Assembly (NCBI GenBank): GCA_035943635.1 | Contig: DASZBX010000033.1 | Coordinates: forward strand, 62,001-126,000 | DNA length: 64,000 nt | Source: DASZBX01 sp035943635 | GTDB lineage: Bacteria > Actinomycetota > Actinomycetes > Streptomycetales > Catenulisporaceae | Direction of reading: 5' to 3' | In this document: positions 36,232-45,841 of the stretch, in pieces | How positions within the stretch are numbered: the stretch's first letter is position 1 | Layout of the letters: each line of letters opens with the position of its first letter | Translations under genes and position numbers: made by a program | The notes under the pieces: model-generated | The model's input: the letters and a program-made list of their open reading frames with translations, nothing else | The model's database searches: none | Told to the model about the DNA's origin: nothing

Positions 36232-37512
36232 ATGATCGATCGCGGAGGCATGACGAGCAGCCATGACAGCCGAACAGCCATGACGGCGGAACATGCCGGT
36301 GCGACCCAGGACGAGGTCCGGCGGCGCAATCTGTCCACCGTGCTGCGCTACGTCCACGTGCACGGGCCCACCTCGCGGGCCGAACTGACCGGGGCGATGC
36401 AGCTGAACCGGTCCACCATCGGCGCGCTGACCGCGGAACTGGTCAACGCCGGCCTGGTGCGGGAGGAGCTTCCCGCCCGCCAGGCCGGCGGCGGCGCCGG
36501 CCGGCCGTCCCTGGTGGTGGTGCCCCGCTCGGAGCGGGTCTACGTGTTCGCCTTCGACATCGGGGTGGACTACCTGATCGCCGCCCGGGTGGGCCTGGGC
36601 GGCGCGGTGCTGGACCGGCGGGAGCTGTACCGGCCCCGCGGGGACTACGCGCTGGACGACATCGTGGCCCACCTGTCCCGGTTCAGCGGCGAGATGCTGG
36701 CTCGGACCGCGCTCGGCTCGACCTGCGTCGGGATCGGCGCGGCGGTGGCCGGCGTGGTGCGCGAGCGGGACGGACTGGTCCGGTTCGCGCCGAACCTGGA
36801 CTGGGTGGACGAGCCCCTCGGCGAGGCGCTGTCCACCGCCCTGGCCGACTACGGGATCGACGCCCCGGTGGCCGTGGGCAACGACGCGGACCTGGGCGCG
36901 CTGGCCGAGCACGTGCGCGGCGCGGCGGCCGGGTCCACCGACGCGGTCTACCTGACCGGCGAGGTCGGCGTCGGCGCCGGCATCATAGTCGGCGACCAGC
37001 CCCTGCGCGGCCACAGCGGCTATGCCGGTGAGCTGGGCCACACCGTGGTCAACCCGGCCGGCCGGCTGTGCCGCTGCGGCGCGCGCGGCTGCTGGGAGAC
37101 CGAGATCGGCGAGAAGGCGATCCTGGACGCGGCCGGCCACCCGGACGGCCCCCGGTCCACGGTGCCCGCGGTGGTCGCCGCCGCGGCCGGCGGGGACCCC
37201 CGGGCCGCCGCCGCGATCCGGCACGTGGGCGAGTGGCTGGCCCTGGGCGTGGGCAACCTGGTGAACATCTTCAACCCGGAGGTGGTCATCTTCGGCGGCC
37301 TGCTGCGCGACATCCTGCCGGCCGTGGACGGCCAGCTGCGGGAGATGTTGCGCACATCCGGACCGGTCGCCCCGCGCGAGCAGGTGCGGCTGACCGCACC
37401 GGGCCTGGGCCCGGACTCGACCCTGGTCGGAGCGGCCGAGCTGGCCTTCGGCGCCCTGCTGGGCGACCCGCTGGCCGACCTGAGCCGCCCGGCACCTGTG
37501 AAGATCATGTAA
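36232..37512 (+). CDS. ROK family transcriptional regulator, Rok7B7/XylR-like
   Basis: A 426-residue ROK repressor: a winged helix-turn-helix (QDEVRRRNLSTVLRYVHVHG, TSRAELTGAMQLNRSTIGAL) followed by the sugar-kinase-like fold with the ROK zinc site GHTVV...CRCGARGCWE. In Streptomyces the gene next to xylFGH is Rok7B7, a regulator of xylose transport, carbon repression and antibiotic production; gene context here is the same. Start uncertain: ATGs at 36232, 36250 and 36280 are possible, and GGAGG sits only one base before 36250. The conserved HTH begins after all three. Confidence 0.88.
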   Translation: MIDRGGMTSSHDSRTAMTAEHAGATQDEVRRRNLSTVLRYVHVHGPTSRAELTGAMQLNRSTIGALTAELVNAGLVREELPARQAGGGAGRPSLVVVPRSERVYVFAFDIGVDYLIAARVGLGGAVLDRRELYRPRGDYALDDIVAHLSRFSGEMLARTALGSTCVGIGAAVAGVVRERDGLVRFAPNLDWVDEPLGEALSTALADYGIDAPVAVGNDADLGALAEHVRGAAAGSTDAVYLTGEVGVGAGIIVGDQPLRGHSGYAGELGHTVVNPAGRLCRCGARGCWETEIGEKAILDAAGHPDGPRSTVPAVVAAAAGGDPRAAAAIRHVGEWLALGVGNLVNIFNPEVVIFGGLLRDILPAVDGQLREMLRTSGPVAPREQVRLTAPGLGPDSTLVGAAELAFGALLGDPLADLSRPAPVKIM

Positions 37513-37649
37513 GAGGGGCCGGGTCGGGGCACGCGCCGGCCGGCACCGCGCAATAGACTCGACAGTCCCACCGATGAACGGCGGGTGCCTCCCGGTCTGC
37601 GCCCACCCCGCCCGGCAGGCGACCAGACGGCAGTGATCAGGAGGCACCG

Positions 37650-39527
37650 GTGACGCTCTTGGAGACCGTGTACAGGCCACGTGATCTGGATCAGCTCAGC
37701 GTCGAGCAGCTGCGGCAGCTCGCCGGGGAGATCCGGGAGTTCCTGATCGAGAGCGTCTCGCGCACCGGGGGCCACCTCGGCCCCAACCTCGGCGTGGTGG
37801 AGCTCACGATCGGCCTGCACCGGGTCTTCGACTCGCCCCGGGACACGATCCTGTGGGACACCGGCCACCAGTCGTACGTGCACAAGCTGCTGACCGGCCG
37901 GCAGGACTTCACCAAGCTCAAACAGGACGGCGGCGTCTCCGGCTACCCCTCGCGGGCCGAGTCCGAGCACGACGTGTGCGAGAACTCGCACGCCTCCACC
38001 GCGCTGTCCTACGCCGACGGCATCGCCAAGGCCTACCAGGTGCGCGGGCAGACCGACCGCCGGGTGGTCGGCGTGATCGGGGACGGCGCGCTGACCGGCG
38101 GGATGGCCTGGGAGGCGCTGAACAACATCGCCTGTGCGAAGGACCGCCCGGTGGTGATCGTGGTGAACGACAACGAGCGCTCCTACTCGCCCACGATCGG
38201 CGGTCTGGCCGACCACCTGGCCACCCTGCGCACCACCCAGGGCTACGAGCGGTTCCTGGACTGGGGCAAGGGCACCCTGGCCCGCACCCCGGTGGTCGGC
38301 AACACGATCTACGAGGCCCTGCACGGGGTGAAGAAGGGCCTGAAGGACATCGTCACCCCGCAGGGGATGTTCGAGGACCTGGGCCTGAAGTACATCGGTC
38401 CGATCGACGGCCACGACATCGCCGAGGTGGAGTCGGCGCTGCGCCGGGCCAAGGGCTTCGGCGGTCCGGTGATCGTGCACTGCATCACCCGGAAGGGTGA
38501 GGGCTACCAGCCCGCCCTGGACGACGAGGCGGACCACTTCCACGGCATCGGGGTGATCAACCCGGAGACCGGCCTGCCGTTCCAGATCCAGGGCACCAGC
38601 TGGACCGACATCTTCGCGGACGAGATGGTCAAGATCGGCAACGAGCGCGAGGACGTGGTCGCGATCACCGCGGCGATGCTCCAGCCGGTGGGCCTGAAGA
38701 AGTTCGCCGAGGCGTACCCGGACCGGATCTACGACGTGGGCATCGCCGAGCAGCACGCGGCCACCTCCGCGGCCGGCCTGGCCTTCGGCGGCCTGCACCC
38801 GGTGGTCGCGCTGTACGCGACCTTCCTGAACCGCTGCTTCGACCAGGTCCTGATGGACGTGGCCCTGCACAAAGCCGGGGTGACCTTCGTGCTGGACCGG
38901 GCCGGGATCACCGGCGACGACGGCGCGAGCCACAACGGGATGTGGGACATGTCGATCCTGCAAGTGGTCCCGGGCCTGCGCATCGCCGCCCCGCGAGACC
39001 CCTCCCAGGTGCGCTCGCAGCTGCGCGAGGCGATGGACGTGGCCGACGCGCCGACCGTGGTCCGCTTCTCCAAGGGCGTGGCCGGGCCGGAGGTCGAGGC
39101 GGTCGAGCACGTGGACGGCCTGGACATCCTGCGCCGCGGCCCGGGCGCCGAGGTGCTGCTGGTCACGGCCGGCCCGATGGCAGTGCAGGGCCTGGAGGCC
39201 GCGGCGCTGCTGGAGGCCGAGGGCGTGCCGGTGACCGTGGTCGACCCGCGCTGGGTCAAGCCGGTGAACCCGGCCCTGGTCGAGATGGCGCGCCGGTACC
39301 GCGCGGTGGTGACGGTCGAGGACAACGGCCGGGTCGGCGGCGTCGGCATGGCGCTGGCCCAGGCGATGCAGGACGCCGGGGTGGACCGGCCGGTGCGGGT
39401 GCTCGGCATCCCGCAGGAGTTCCTGGACCACGCCAAGCGCAACCTGATCCTGGAGCGGATCGGGCTGACCGGCGAGGGGATCGCCGGCGCGGTGCGGGCC
39501 GTGCTGGCGGGGCTTTCGGCCGGCTGA
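37650..39527 (+). CDS. dxs: 1-deoxy-D-xylulose-5-phosphate synthase
   Basis: A 625-residue thiamine-diphosphate enzyme that condenses pyruvate and glyceraldehyde 3-phosphate, the first step of the MEP isoprenoid pathway. It has the TPP-binding GDGALTGGMAWEALNN (GDG...NN motif), HTGxxS-like SRTGGHLGPNLGVVELT, WDTGHQSYVHKLLTGR and the transketolase-type pyrimidine domain YDVGIAEQHAATSAAGLA with the catalytic Glu. The GTG at 37650 has GGAGG five bases ahead. Length is normal. It is convergent with the VOC gene, with 7 bases between them. Confidence 0.97.
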   Translation: MTLLETVYRPRDLDQLSVEQLRQLAGEIREFLIESVSRTGGHLGPNLGVVELTIGLHRVFDSPRDTILWDTGHQSYVHKLLTGRQDFTKLKQDGGVSGYPSRAESEHDVCENSHASTALSYADGIAKAYQVRGQTDRRVVGVIGDGALTGGMAWEALNNIACAKDRPVVIVVNDNERSYSPTIGGLADHLATLRTTQGYERFLDWGKGTLARTPVVGNTIYEALHGVKKGLKDIVTPQGMFEDLGLKYIGPIDGHDIAEVESALRRAKGFGGPVIVHCITRKGEGYQPALDDEADHFHGIGVINPETGLPFQIQGTSWTDIFADEMVKIGNEREDVVAITAAMLQPVGLKKFAEAYPDRIYDVGIAEQHAATSAAGLAFGGLHPVVALYATFLNRCFDQVLMDVALHKAGVTFVLDRAGITGDDGASHNGMWDMSILQVVPGLRIAAPRDPSQVRSQLREAMDVADAPTVVRFSKGVAGPEVEAVEHVDGLDILRRGPGAEVLLVTAGPMAVQGLEAAALLEAEGVPVTVVDPRWVKPVNPALVEMARRYRAVVTVEDNGRVGGVGMALAQAMQDAGVDRPVRVLGIPQEFLDHAKRNLILERIGLTGEGIAGAVRAVLAGLSAG

Positions 39528-39534
39528 GGCTGAG

Positions 39535-39945
39535 CTACTTCTTCGGGGCCTGCGCGATCCGCACCGTGTTCCCGGACGGGTCGCGGAATGCGCAGTCGCG
39601 CGGGCCCCAGGGCTGGTCGATCGGTTCCTGCAGCACCTCGGCGCCGGAGGCCAGCACCTTCTCGAAGGCCGCGTCGACGTTGTCGGTGCTGAAGACGTAC
39701 TGCGACAGAACGCCCTTGGTCAGCAGTTCCTGGAGGGTGTCGCCGTCGGCCTGGGAGCGGCCCGCGTGCGGCTGGGAGAGCACGATCTCCAGGCCCGTCT
39801 GGCCCGGGGTGCCGAGGGTGACCCAGCGGAACCCGTCCGAGGCGACGTCCTGGCGCACTTCGAGGCCGAGCGCGTCCCGGTAGAAGCCGAGCGACTCGTC
39901 CGGGTCGTTGACGGTGATCATGCAGTACTGGAGTGAAATCGTCAT
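39535..39945 (-). CDS. VOC (glyoxalase/bleomycin-resistance fold) protein
   Basis: A 136-residue protein with two beta-alpha-beta-beta-beta halves typical of VOC proteins: ITVNDPDESLGFYRDALGLE at the start and WGPRDCAFRDPSGNTVRIAQ at the end. Probable metal-ligand positions are present, but no substrate can be read from them. It lies 10 bases downstream of the AraC-type gene on the same strand, a pairing that recurs in actinomycetes, so the regulator probably controls it. Confidence 0.85.
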   Translation of the reverse strand: MTISLQYCMITVNDPDESLGFYRDALGLEVRQDVASDGFRWVTLGTPGQTGLEIVLSQPHAGRSQADGDTLQELLTKGVLSQYVFSTDNVDAAFEKVLASGAEVLQEPIDQPWGPRDCAFRDPSGNTVRIAQAPKK

Positions 39946-39955
39946 GCGCCCCAGG

Positions 39956-40396
39956 TTAGACGGCGACTTCGCGGTCCGCTTCTCGAACTCTGCTCGACGC
40001 GTCCCGGGCCGGCCGGGTGTGGATCTTCGCCACGCAGGTGGGCATGGCGGTCACGGCCGAGTGCTCCCGGGCCCGGTACGCGCTCGGGGTCTCGCCCAGG
40101 ATCTCGGTGAACCGCGAGCTGAACGAGCCGAGCGAGGTACAGCCGACCTCCATGCACGCGTCCGTCACACTGGTCCCGGCGCGCAGCAGCGCCATCGCGC
40201 GCTCGATCCGGCGGGTCATCAGGTAGCTGTACGGCGTCTCGCCGTAGACCGCCCGGAACTGCCGGGAGAAGTGCCCCGCCGACATCAGCGCGGCCCGGGC
40301 CATCGTCGGCACGTCGAGCGGCCGGGCGTACTCCCGGTCGATCAGATCCCGGGCCCGGCGCAGGTGCGCGAGGTTGGCCAGATCCTGGGGGTTCAT
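39956..40396 (-). CDS. AraC-family HTH regulator
   Basis: A 146-residue protein consisting of the double helix-turn-helix AraC DNA-binding domain only (MARAALMSAGHFSRQFRAVY and TDACMEVGCTSLGSFSSRFT, ending in ETPSAYR). No ligand-binding N-terminal domain is present, so it may respond to its partner or act constitutively. It is first in a two-gene unit with the VOC protein. Confidence 0.88.
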   Translation of the reverse strand: MNPQDLANLAHLRRARDLIDREYARPLDVPTMARAALMSAGHFSRQFRAVYGETPYSYLMTRRIERAMALLRAGTSVTDACMEVGCTSLGSFSSRFTEILGETPSAYRAREHSAVTAMPTCVAKIHTRPARDASSRVREADREVAV

Positions 40397-40481
40397 GCTT
40401 CGAGGCTACCACCCGGGTCAGACACAGTGCCACTGACGTGCGGATATGTGGATCGTGAAGGTGCGCGGAGCTGCGTGATGG

Positions 40482-40549
40482 AAAACGAGCGCCCGCCGGG
40501 GCTTTCTCCCGTGATGACGGGTGCGACAGCCTCTGCGGGCGCTCGTTTT
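40482..40549 (-). terminator. Bidirectional terminator after the fadA-fadB unit
   Basis: A perfect 15-bp stem, AAAACGAGCGCCCGC (40482-40496) with GCGGGCGCTCGTTTT (40535-40549), gives a U-tract on both strands. The 38-base apical region contains a second small hairpin (CCCGT with ACGGG). On the minus strand it lies 94 bases after the fadB stop. Confidence 0.85.
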
Positions 40550-40642
40550 ACCGCTCCCGGGCTTCCCCGCCGCGGTTCGCGCGGCTCAGGTGGCCCGGAG
40601 GTGCGGGTCGGCTGGATCCGTTCAGGCGGAAGCAGCCGCAGA

Positions 40643-42781
40643 CTAGGCGGGCAGGGACGCGACGCCCTCGGCCAGGAACCGCTGCCCGGTGATCTTCTCC
40701 GTGACGCCGGTCCGGTCCAGGTACGGGCTGATCCCGCCGAGGTGGAACGGCCAGCCGGCGCCGAGGATGAGGCACAGGTCGATGTCCTGGACCTCGGCCA
40801 CCACGTCGTCGTCCAGCATCAGCTGGATCTCCTGGGCGATCGCGGCCAGGGCCCGGTCGTAGACCTGTTCGGCGGTGGACGGCCGGTCGCCCAGGACCAG
40901 CAGTTCCTCGACCTCGGGGTCGACGATCCGCTTGCCGTCGACCCACTGGTAGAAGGCGCGCTTGTTCGCCCCGACCAGGCGCTTGACGTTCTCGGAGACG
41001 GAGAACCGGTCCGGGAAGGCCTCGTGCAGGGTCTCGGACACGTGCAGCGCGACGGCCGGGCCGACCAGCTCCATCAGTTCGAACGGGGACATCGGCAGGC
41101 CCAGCGGGGTCAGCGCGGAGTCGGCCACCTCGATCGGGGTGCCCTCGTCCAGGACCTCGTTGACCACGCCGAGGAAGCGGGTGAGCAGGCGGTTGACCAC
41201 GAACGCGGGGGCGTCCTTGACCAGCACGCAGGACTTCTTCAGCTGCTTGCCCACGACGAACGCGGTGGCCAGGGTCGCGTCGTCGGTGCGCTCGGCCCGG
41301 ACCACCTCCAGCAGCGGCATCATCGCGACCGGGTTGAAGAAGTGGAAGCCGACCACGCGCTCCGGGTGCTCCAGCTTCGACGCCATCTCGGTGATCGACA
41401 GCGAGGAGGTGTTCGTGGCCAGGATGCAGTCCGGCCGGACCACGGCCTCGACCTCGGCGAAGACCTGCTGCTTGACCGACAGCTGCTCGAACACCGCTTC
41501 GATCACGAAGTCGGCGTCGGCGAACGCGTCCTTGGTCAGCGAGCCGGTGACCAGGGCCTTGAGCCGGGCCAGCTTGTCCGGGCCGAGCTTGCCCTTCAGG
41601 GCCTGGAAGTCCAGCTGCTCGTGCACGTACGCGACGCCCTTGTCCACCCGCTCCTGGTCGATGTCCGTGAGCACCACCGGCACGGCCAGCCGTTGCACGA
41701 ACAGGGTGGCCAGCTGGCCGGCCATCAGGCCCGCGCCCACGACGCCGACCTTGGTCACCGGCTTGGCCAGGGACTTGTCCGGCACGCCGACCGGGCGCTT
41801 GGCCCGCTTCTGCACCAGGTTGAAGGCGTAGATGCTGCTGCGCAGCTCCTGCGACATGATCCGCTCGGCCAGGGCCTCGTCCTCGGCGGCGAAGCCCTCG
41901 TCCCGGCTCGCGGTCCGGGCCAGGGCGATCAGGTCCAGCGCCGCGTAGGGCGCGCGGGCCGCGCCGTGCACGCGGGAGTCGGCGACCTGGCGGCCGCGCT
42001 CGATCGCGGCGGCCCACTCCTGCTCGGAGTACTGCGCCCGCTCGACCGTGATCTCGCCCCGGACCACCTTGCCGGCCCAGGCGAGCGACTCCTCCAGGAA
42101 GTCGGCCGGTTCGAACATGGCGTCCGCGATGCCGAGCTTGAAGGCCTTGGGCCCGTTCAGCTGCCGGTTCTGGGACAGCGAGTTCTCGATCACGACCGTG
42201 ACCGCGTTGTCCGGCCCGATCAGCCGGGGCAGCAGCTGGGTGCCGCCCCAGCCCGGGACCAGGCCGAGGAAGACCTCGGGCAGGGACAGCGCGGGCACCC
42301 CGGACGAGATGGTCCGGTAGGTGCAGTGCAGCGCGATCTCGGTGCCGCCGCCCATCGCCGCGCCGTTGACGAAGGCGAAGCTGGGCAACGGCAGTTCGCC
42401 CAGCCGGCGCATCGCGGCGTGCCCGGCCCGGCCGGTGGCCAGCGCGTCCTCGGTGCCGCGGGCCACCTCGACCGCCTTGAGGTCCGCGCCGACCGCGAAG
42501 ATGAACGGCTTGCCGGTCACGCCCGCGGCCACCACCTGGCCGGCCGCCGCCAGCCGCTCGACCTCGTCCATGGCCCGGCTCAGGTTGCCCAGGCCGCGCG
42601 GGCCGAAGGTGGTCGGCTTGGTGTGGTCGAAGCCGTTGTCCATGGTGATCAGGGCCAGCTTGCCGCCGCCGCCGGGCAGGTCGAGCACGCGGACCGGGAA
42701 GCTGGTGACGACCTCGTCCGGGAACGCCGCCGCGGCGCGCTCCTCGTCCGCGGAGGCGGGGGTGGGGGTCTGCTCGGTCAC
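40643..42781 (-). CDS. fadB: Bifunctional enoyl-CoA hydratase / 3-hydroxyacyl-CoA dehydrogenase, FadB-like
   Basis: A 712-residue fatty-acid beta-oxidation enzyme. The N-terminal crotonase domain has the oxyanion-hole region FVNGAAMGGGTEIALHC and a catalytic-glutamate region PALSLPEVFLGLVPGWGG. The NAD-binding domain starts VTKVGVVGAGLMAG, and the dehydrogenase shows ATNTSSLSITEMAS and the catalytic-His stretch VVGFHFFNPVAMMPLLEVV. The GTG start overlaps the thiolase stop (GTGA), so the two genes are translationally coupled and encode the multienzyme complex. Confidence 0.95.
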   Translation of the reverse strand: MTEQTPTPASADEERAAAAFPDEVVTSFPVRVLDLPGGGGKLALITMDNGFDHTKPTTFGPRGLGNLSRAMDEVERLAAAGQVVAAGVTGKPFIFAVGADLKAVEVARGTEDALATGRAGHAAMRRLGELPLPSFAFVNGAAMGGGTEIALHCTYRTISSGVPALSLPEVFLGLVPGWGGTQLLPRLIGPDNAVTVVIENSLSQNRQLNGPKAFKLGIADAMFEPADFLEESLAWAGKVVRGEITVERAQYSEQEWAAAIERGRQVADSRVHGAARAPYAALDLIALARTASRDEGFAAEDEALAERIMSQELRSSIYAFNLVQKRAKRPVGVPDKSLAKPVTKVGVVGAGLMAGQLATLFVQRLAVPVVLTDIDQERVDKGVAYVHEQLDFQALKGKLGPDKLARLKALVTGSLTKDAFADADFVIEAVFEQLSVKQQVFAEVEAVVRPDCILATNTSSLSITEMASKLEHPERVVGFHFFNPVAMMPLLEVVRAERTDDATLATAFVVGKQLKKSCVLVKDAPAFVVNRLLTRFLGVVNEVLDEGTPIEVADSALTPLGLPMSPFELMELVGPAVALHVSETLHEAFPDRFSVSENVKRLVGANKRAFYQWVDGKRIVDPEVEELLVLGDRPSTAEQVYDRALAAIAQEIQLMLDDDVVAEVQDIDLCLILGAGWPFHLGGISPYLDRTGVTEKITGQRFLAEGVASLPA

Positions 42782-44025
42782 TTGGAGCCTCCGGTCACGC
42801 TCGCGGCGGGCAGGTAGTCGGCGTGGTGCGGGTTCTCCCAGATCACCGTGCCGCCCATGCCGATGCCGATGCACATCGTGGTCAGGCCGTAGCGCACCTC
42901 GGGGTGGGCCTCGAAGTGGTGCGCCAGCTGGAGCATCAGCCGGACCCCGGAGGAGGCCAGCGGGTGGCCGACCGCGATCGCGCCGCCCCACGGGTTGACC
43001 CGCTCGTCGTCCTCGGCGATGCCGTAGTGGTCCAGGAAGGCCAGCACCTGCACGGCGAAGGCCTCGTTGATCTCGAACAGGCCGATGTCCCCGATGCCCA
43101 GCCCGGCCGAGGCCAGCGCCTTCTCGGTGGCCGGGACCGGGCCGATGCCCATCACCTCGGGCTCCACGCCGGCGAAGGCGTAGGAGACCATCCGCATCCG
43201 GACCGGCAGGCCGAGCTCGTCGGCCACGTCCTCGGCCGCGATCAGCGCGGCGGTGGCCCCGTCGTTCAGGCCGGCCGCGTTGCCCGCGGTGACCTTGCCG
43301 CGGACCCGGAACGGGGTCTTGAGCGCGGCCAGGTCGGCCATCGTGGTGCCCGGGCGGGGCGGCTCGTCGGCCACGGCCAGGCCCCAGCCGCCGCCGAGCT
43401 GCGAGTCCACCGAGTTGCGGGTGGCCACCGCGACCAGGTCCGGCTGGATCCGGCCGTCGGCGTAGGCCTTGGCGGTCTTCTCCTGCGAACGCACCGCGTA
43501 CGCGTCGGCGCGCTCCTTGGTGATCTGCGGGAAGCGGTCGTGCAGGTTCTCCGCGGTGGCGCCCATGACCAGGGCCGAGTCGTCCACCAGGCGCTCGCTC
43601 AGGAACCGCGGGTTCGGGTCCACGCCCTCGCCCATCGGGTGCCGGCCCATGTGCTCGACCCCGCCGGCCAGCGCCACGTCGAAGGCGCCGAAGGCGATCC
43701 CGGCGGCGGTGTTGGTGACCGCGGTCATCGCGCCGGCGCACATCCGGTCCACCGAGTATCCGGGCACCGACTTGGGCAGCCCGGCCAGCAGCGCGGCGGT
43801 CCGGCCGAGGGTCAGGCCCTGGTCGCCGATCTGGGTGGTGGCCGCGATCGCGCACTCCCCGATCCGCTCGGCCGGCAGGCCGGGGTTGCGCCGGACCAGC
43901 TCGCGCAGGCACTTGATGATCAGGTCGTCGGCGCGGGTCTCGGCGTACATGCCCTTCGGGCCCGCCTTGCCGAAGGGGGTGCGGACGCCGTCTACGAAGA
44001 CGACGTCACGAGCGGTACGAGGCAC
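42778..44025 (-). CDS. fadA: Acetyl-CoA C-acyltransferase (thiolase), FadA-like
   Basis: A 415-residue degradative thiolase completing beta-oxidation by cleaving 3-ketoacyl-CoA. The nucleophile is C96 in DRMCAGAM. The other active-site blocks are NEAFAVQ, GHPLASSG (His) and MCIGIGMGG (second Cys). The ATG at 44025 has GGAGGAG close upstream. First gene of the fadA-fadB unit. Confidence 0.95.
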   Translation of the reverse strand: MPRTARDVVFVDGVRTPFGKAGPKGMYAETRADDLIIKCLRELVRRNPGLPAERIGECAIAATTQIGDQGLTLGRTAALLAGLPKSVPGYSVDRMCAGAMTAVTNTAAGIAFGAFDVALAGGVEHMGRHPMGEGVDPNPRFLSERLVDDSALVMGATAENLHDRFPQITKERADAYAVRSQEKTAKAYADGRIQPDLVAVATRNSVDSQLGGGWGLAVADEPPRPGTTMADLAALKTPFRVRGKVTAGNAAGLNDGATAALIAAEDVADELGLPVRMRMVSYAFAGVEPEVMGIGPVPATEKALASAGLGIGDIGLFEINEAFAVQVLAFLDHYGIAEDDERVNPWGGAIAVGHPLASSGVRLMLQLAHHFEAHPEVRYGLTTMCIGIGMGGTVIWENPHHADYLPAASVTGGSK

Positions 44026-44407
44026 GATGGCTCTCCTCCGAGCGTGAAATCAGGGACAGTCGTTCTACGTCTGCTCCGAATGCTACTCGCCGGTAATAAA
44101 AAGCGGTAGCCGGGTCCGACGGCGTGGCGCGGGCGGGTTGACGCCGGGGGTGGGCGGGGCGGGGCACGCCGATGAGCTGCGCCGGATAGGCGTGGTGAGG
44201 CAGGTGGTGCCGGTGCGCGGCGGCGGGTGGGACGGGCGCCGGGAATGGCCGCTGGGACTAACGGGGCGGGAACGGCGGGCTGGATCTTGCGCCGCCGTTG
44301 CCGCAGCCGCTACTCGGCCGGTGGAATCGCCAGGTCTCGATCCGGGCCAGGCCACCGGGGAAGGCAGCCGCTAGTCGGTCGGGGGGCTCGTTCTCGGTTG
44401 TACGCGG
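44026..44407. other. 380-bp gap between fadA and RNase D
   Basis: It holds the minus-strand promoter region of fadA (an AT-rich patch at 44080-44105) and then GC-rich sequence downstream of RNase D. No gene or clear terminator was seen. Confidence 0.4.
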
Positions 44408-45841
44408 CTACTCGGCGTCGGCATGTGCGTCGGAGGCGGTGTCGGCGGTGTCGGCGGCCGCGGGTTCGTCGTGCCGGGAGCGGCGCGGGGTGCCGGGGCC
44501 GGAACCGTTCCCGGTCCTGGGCGCGGTCGCACCCGAGGCCGTGCCCGCGGACGTGGCCGCTGCGGCGGCTGCCGCCGCGTTCAGGGCGGCCGCGGCGGCG
44601 GCGGTCGCGGCGGGGGAGGCGGACAGGGCGGCGCTGAGCGGGCCGGCCGTCAGCCCGACCTGCCAGGGGCGGGCGCCGCCGGACCGCAGCACCTCGGCCA
44701 CGGTGTCCGGGCCCGGGTCGGCCGGCGGGGACCAGCACAGCCGGCGCAGCAGGTCGGGGGACAGCAGGTTCTCCACCGGCAGCCGGTACTCCTCGGCCAG
44801 GGCCAGCGCGGCCCGGCGGGCCACGGTCAGCCGCGCCGCGGCGGCCGGGTCGGTGCGCTCCCAGGACTTGGCCGGGGGCGGGCCGTCGTGCGCGGCCTGG
44901 GCGTTGGGCAGCTCGGCCTCGGGCAGGTCCAGCGCGGCGAGCAGGGCCGCGTGGTAGCCGACCGCGTCGGTCGAGCGGGTCCGGCCGCTGCACCCGGGGA
45001 TGGCGCGCAGCTCGGCCACGTTCTGCGGCAGCCGGGTGGCCGCCTCGATGATCGCGGTGTCCGGCAGCACCCGGCCGGGCGGCATGTCGCGGCGGTCGGC
45101 CAGCAGGTCGCGCCGTTCCCACAGGGCCCGGACCACGGCCAGCTGACGCGGGCGGCGGATCTTGTGGATGCCGGAGGTGCGCCGCCACGGCTCGGACCGC
45201 GGGGGCGGCGGCGGGGCGGCCAGGACCGCGGCGAACTCCTGCATCGCCCACTCCAGCTTGCCCTGCGCCTGCAGGTCCGCGCTGACCTTGTCGCGCAGTT
45301 CGACCAGCAGTTCGACGTCCAGGGCGGCGTACCGCAGCCAGGGTTCGGGCAGCGGGCGGGTGGACCAGTCGTCGGCCGAGTGCCGCTTCTCCAGGGTGAA
45401 GCCGAGCAGGTCCTCGACCATGTAGCCCAGGCCGACCCGGGGGTATCCGGCCAGCCGGCCGCCGAGCTCGGTGTCGAACAACCGGCCGGGGGCCAGGCCG
45501 ACTTCGCGCAGGCAGGCCAGGTCCTGGCTGGCCGCGTGCAGCACCCACTCCTGGTCGGCCAGCACGGCGCTCAGGCCGGTCAGGTCCGGGCAGGCGATCG
45601 GGTCGATCATGGCCGTGCCCGCGCCCTCGCGGCGCAGCTGGATCAGGTACGCGCGCTGGGTGTAGCGGTAACCGGAGGCCCGCTCGGCGTCGACGGCCAC
45701 CGGGCCGGTGCCGGCCGCGAAGGCGGCGACGGCCTCGGCCAGCGTGCGCTCGTCGGCGATCACATCGGGGACACCGTCCCGCGGGGTCAGCAGCGGGACG
45801 GCGGCGCCTTCAGTCGGCACCGGCTCGGCGTCAATAGTCAC
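44408..45841 (-). CDS. rnd: Ribonuclease D with HRDC domain and Ala-rich tail
   Basis: A 477-residue DEDDy 3'-5' exoribonuclease acting on tRNA and other stable RNA precursors. Exo I is VAVDAERASGYRY (D51, E53), Exo II is HAASQDLACL, and Exo III is WLRYAALDVELLVEL (Tyr and Asp). An HRDC domain follows (PRQLAVVRALWERRDLLADR). The last about 70 residues are low-complexity Ala/Thr/Gly then acidic, longer than in E. coli RNase D. In actinomycetes rnd lies between fadAB and the hemE region as here. Confidence 0.93.
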   Translation of the reverse strand: MTIDAEPVPTEGAAVPLLTPRDGVPDVIADERTLAEAVAAFAAGTGPVAVDAERASGYRYTQRAYLIQLRREGAGTAMIDPIACPDLTGLSAVLADQEWVLHAASQDLACLREVGLAPGRLFDTELGGRLAGYPRVGLGYMVEDLLGFTLEKRHSADDWSTRPLPEPWLRYAALDVELLVELRDKVSADLQAQGKLEWAMQEFAAVLAAPPPPPRSEPWRRTSGIHKIRRPRQLAVVRALWERRDLLADRRDMPPGRVLPDTAIIEAATRLPQNVAELRAIPGCSGRTRSTDAVGYHAALLAALDLPEAELPNAQAAHDGPPPAKSWERTDPAAAARLTVARRAALALAEEYRLPVENLLSPDLLRRLCWSPPADPGPDTVAEVLRSGGARPWQVGLTAGPLSAALSASPAATAAAAAALNAAAAAAAATSAGTASGATAPRTGNGSGPGTPRRSRHDEPAAADTADTASDAHADAE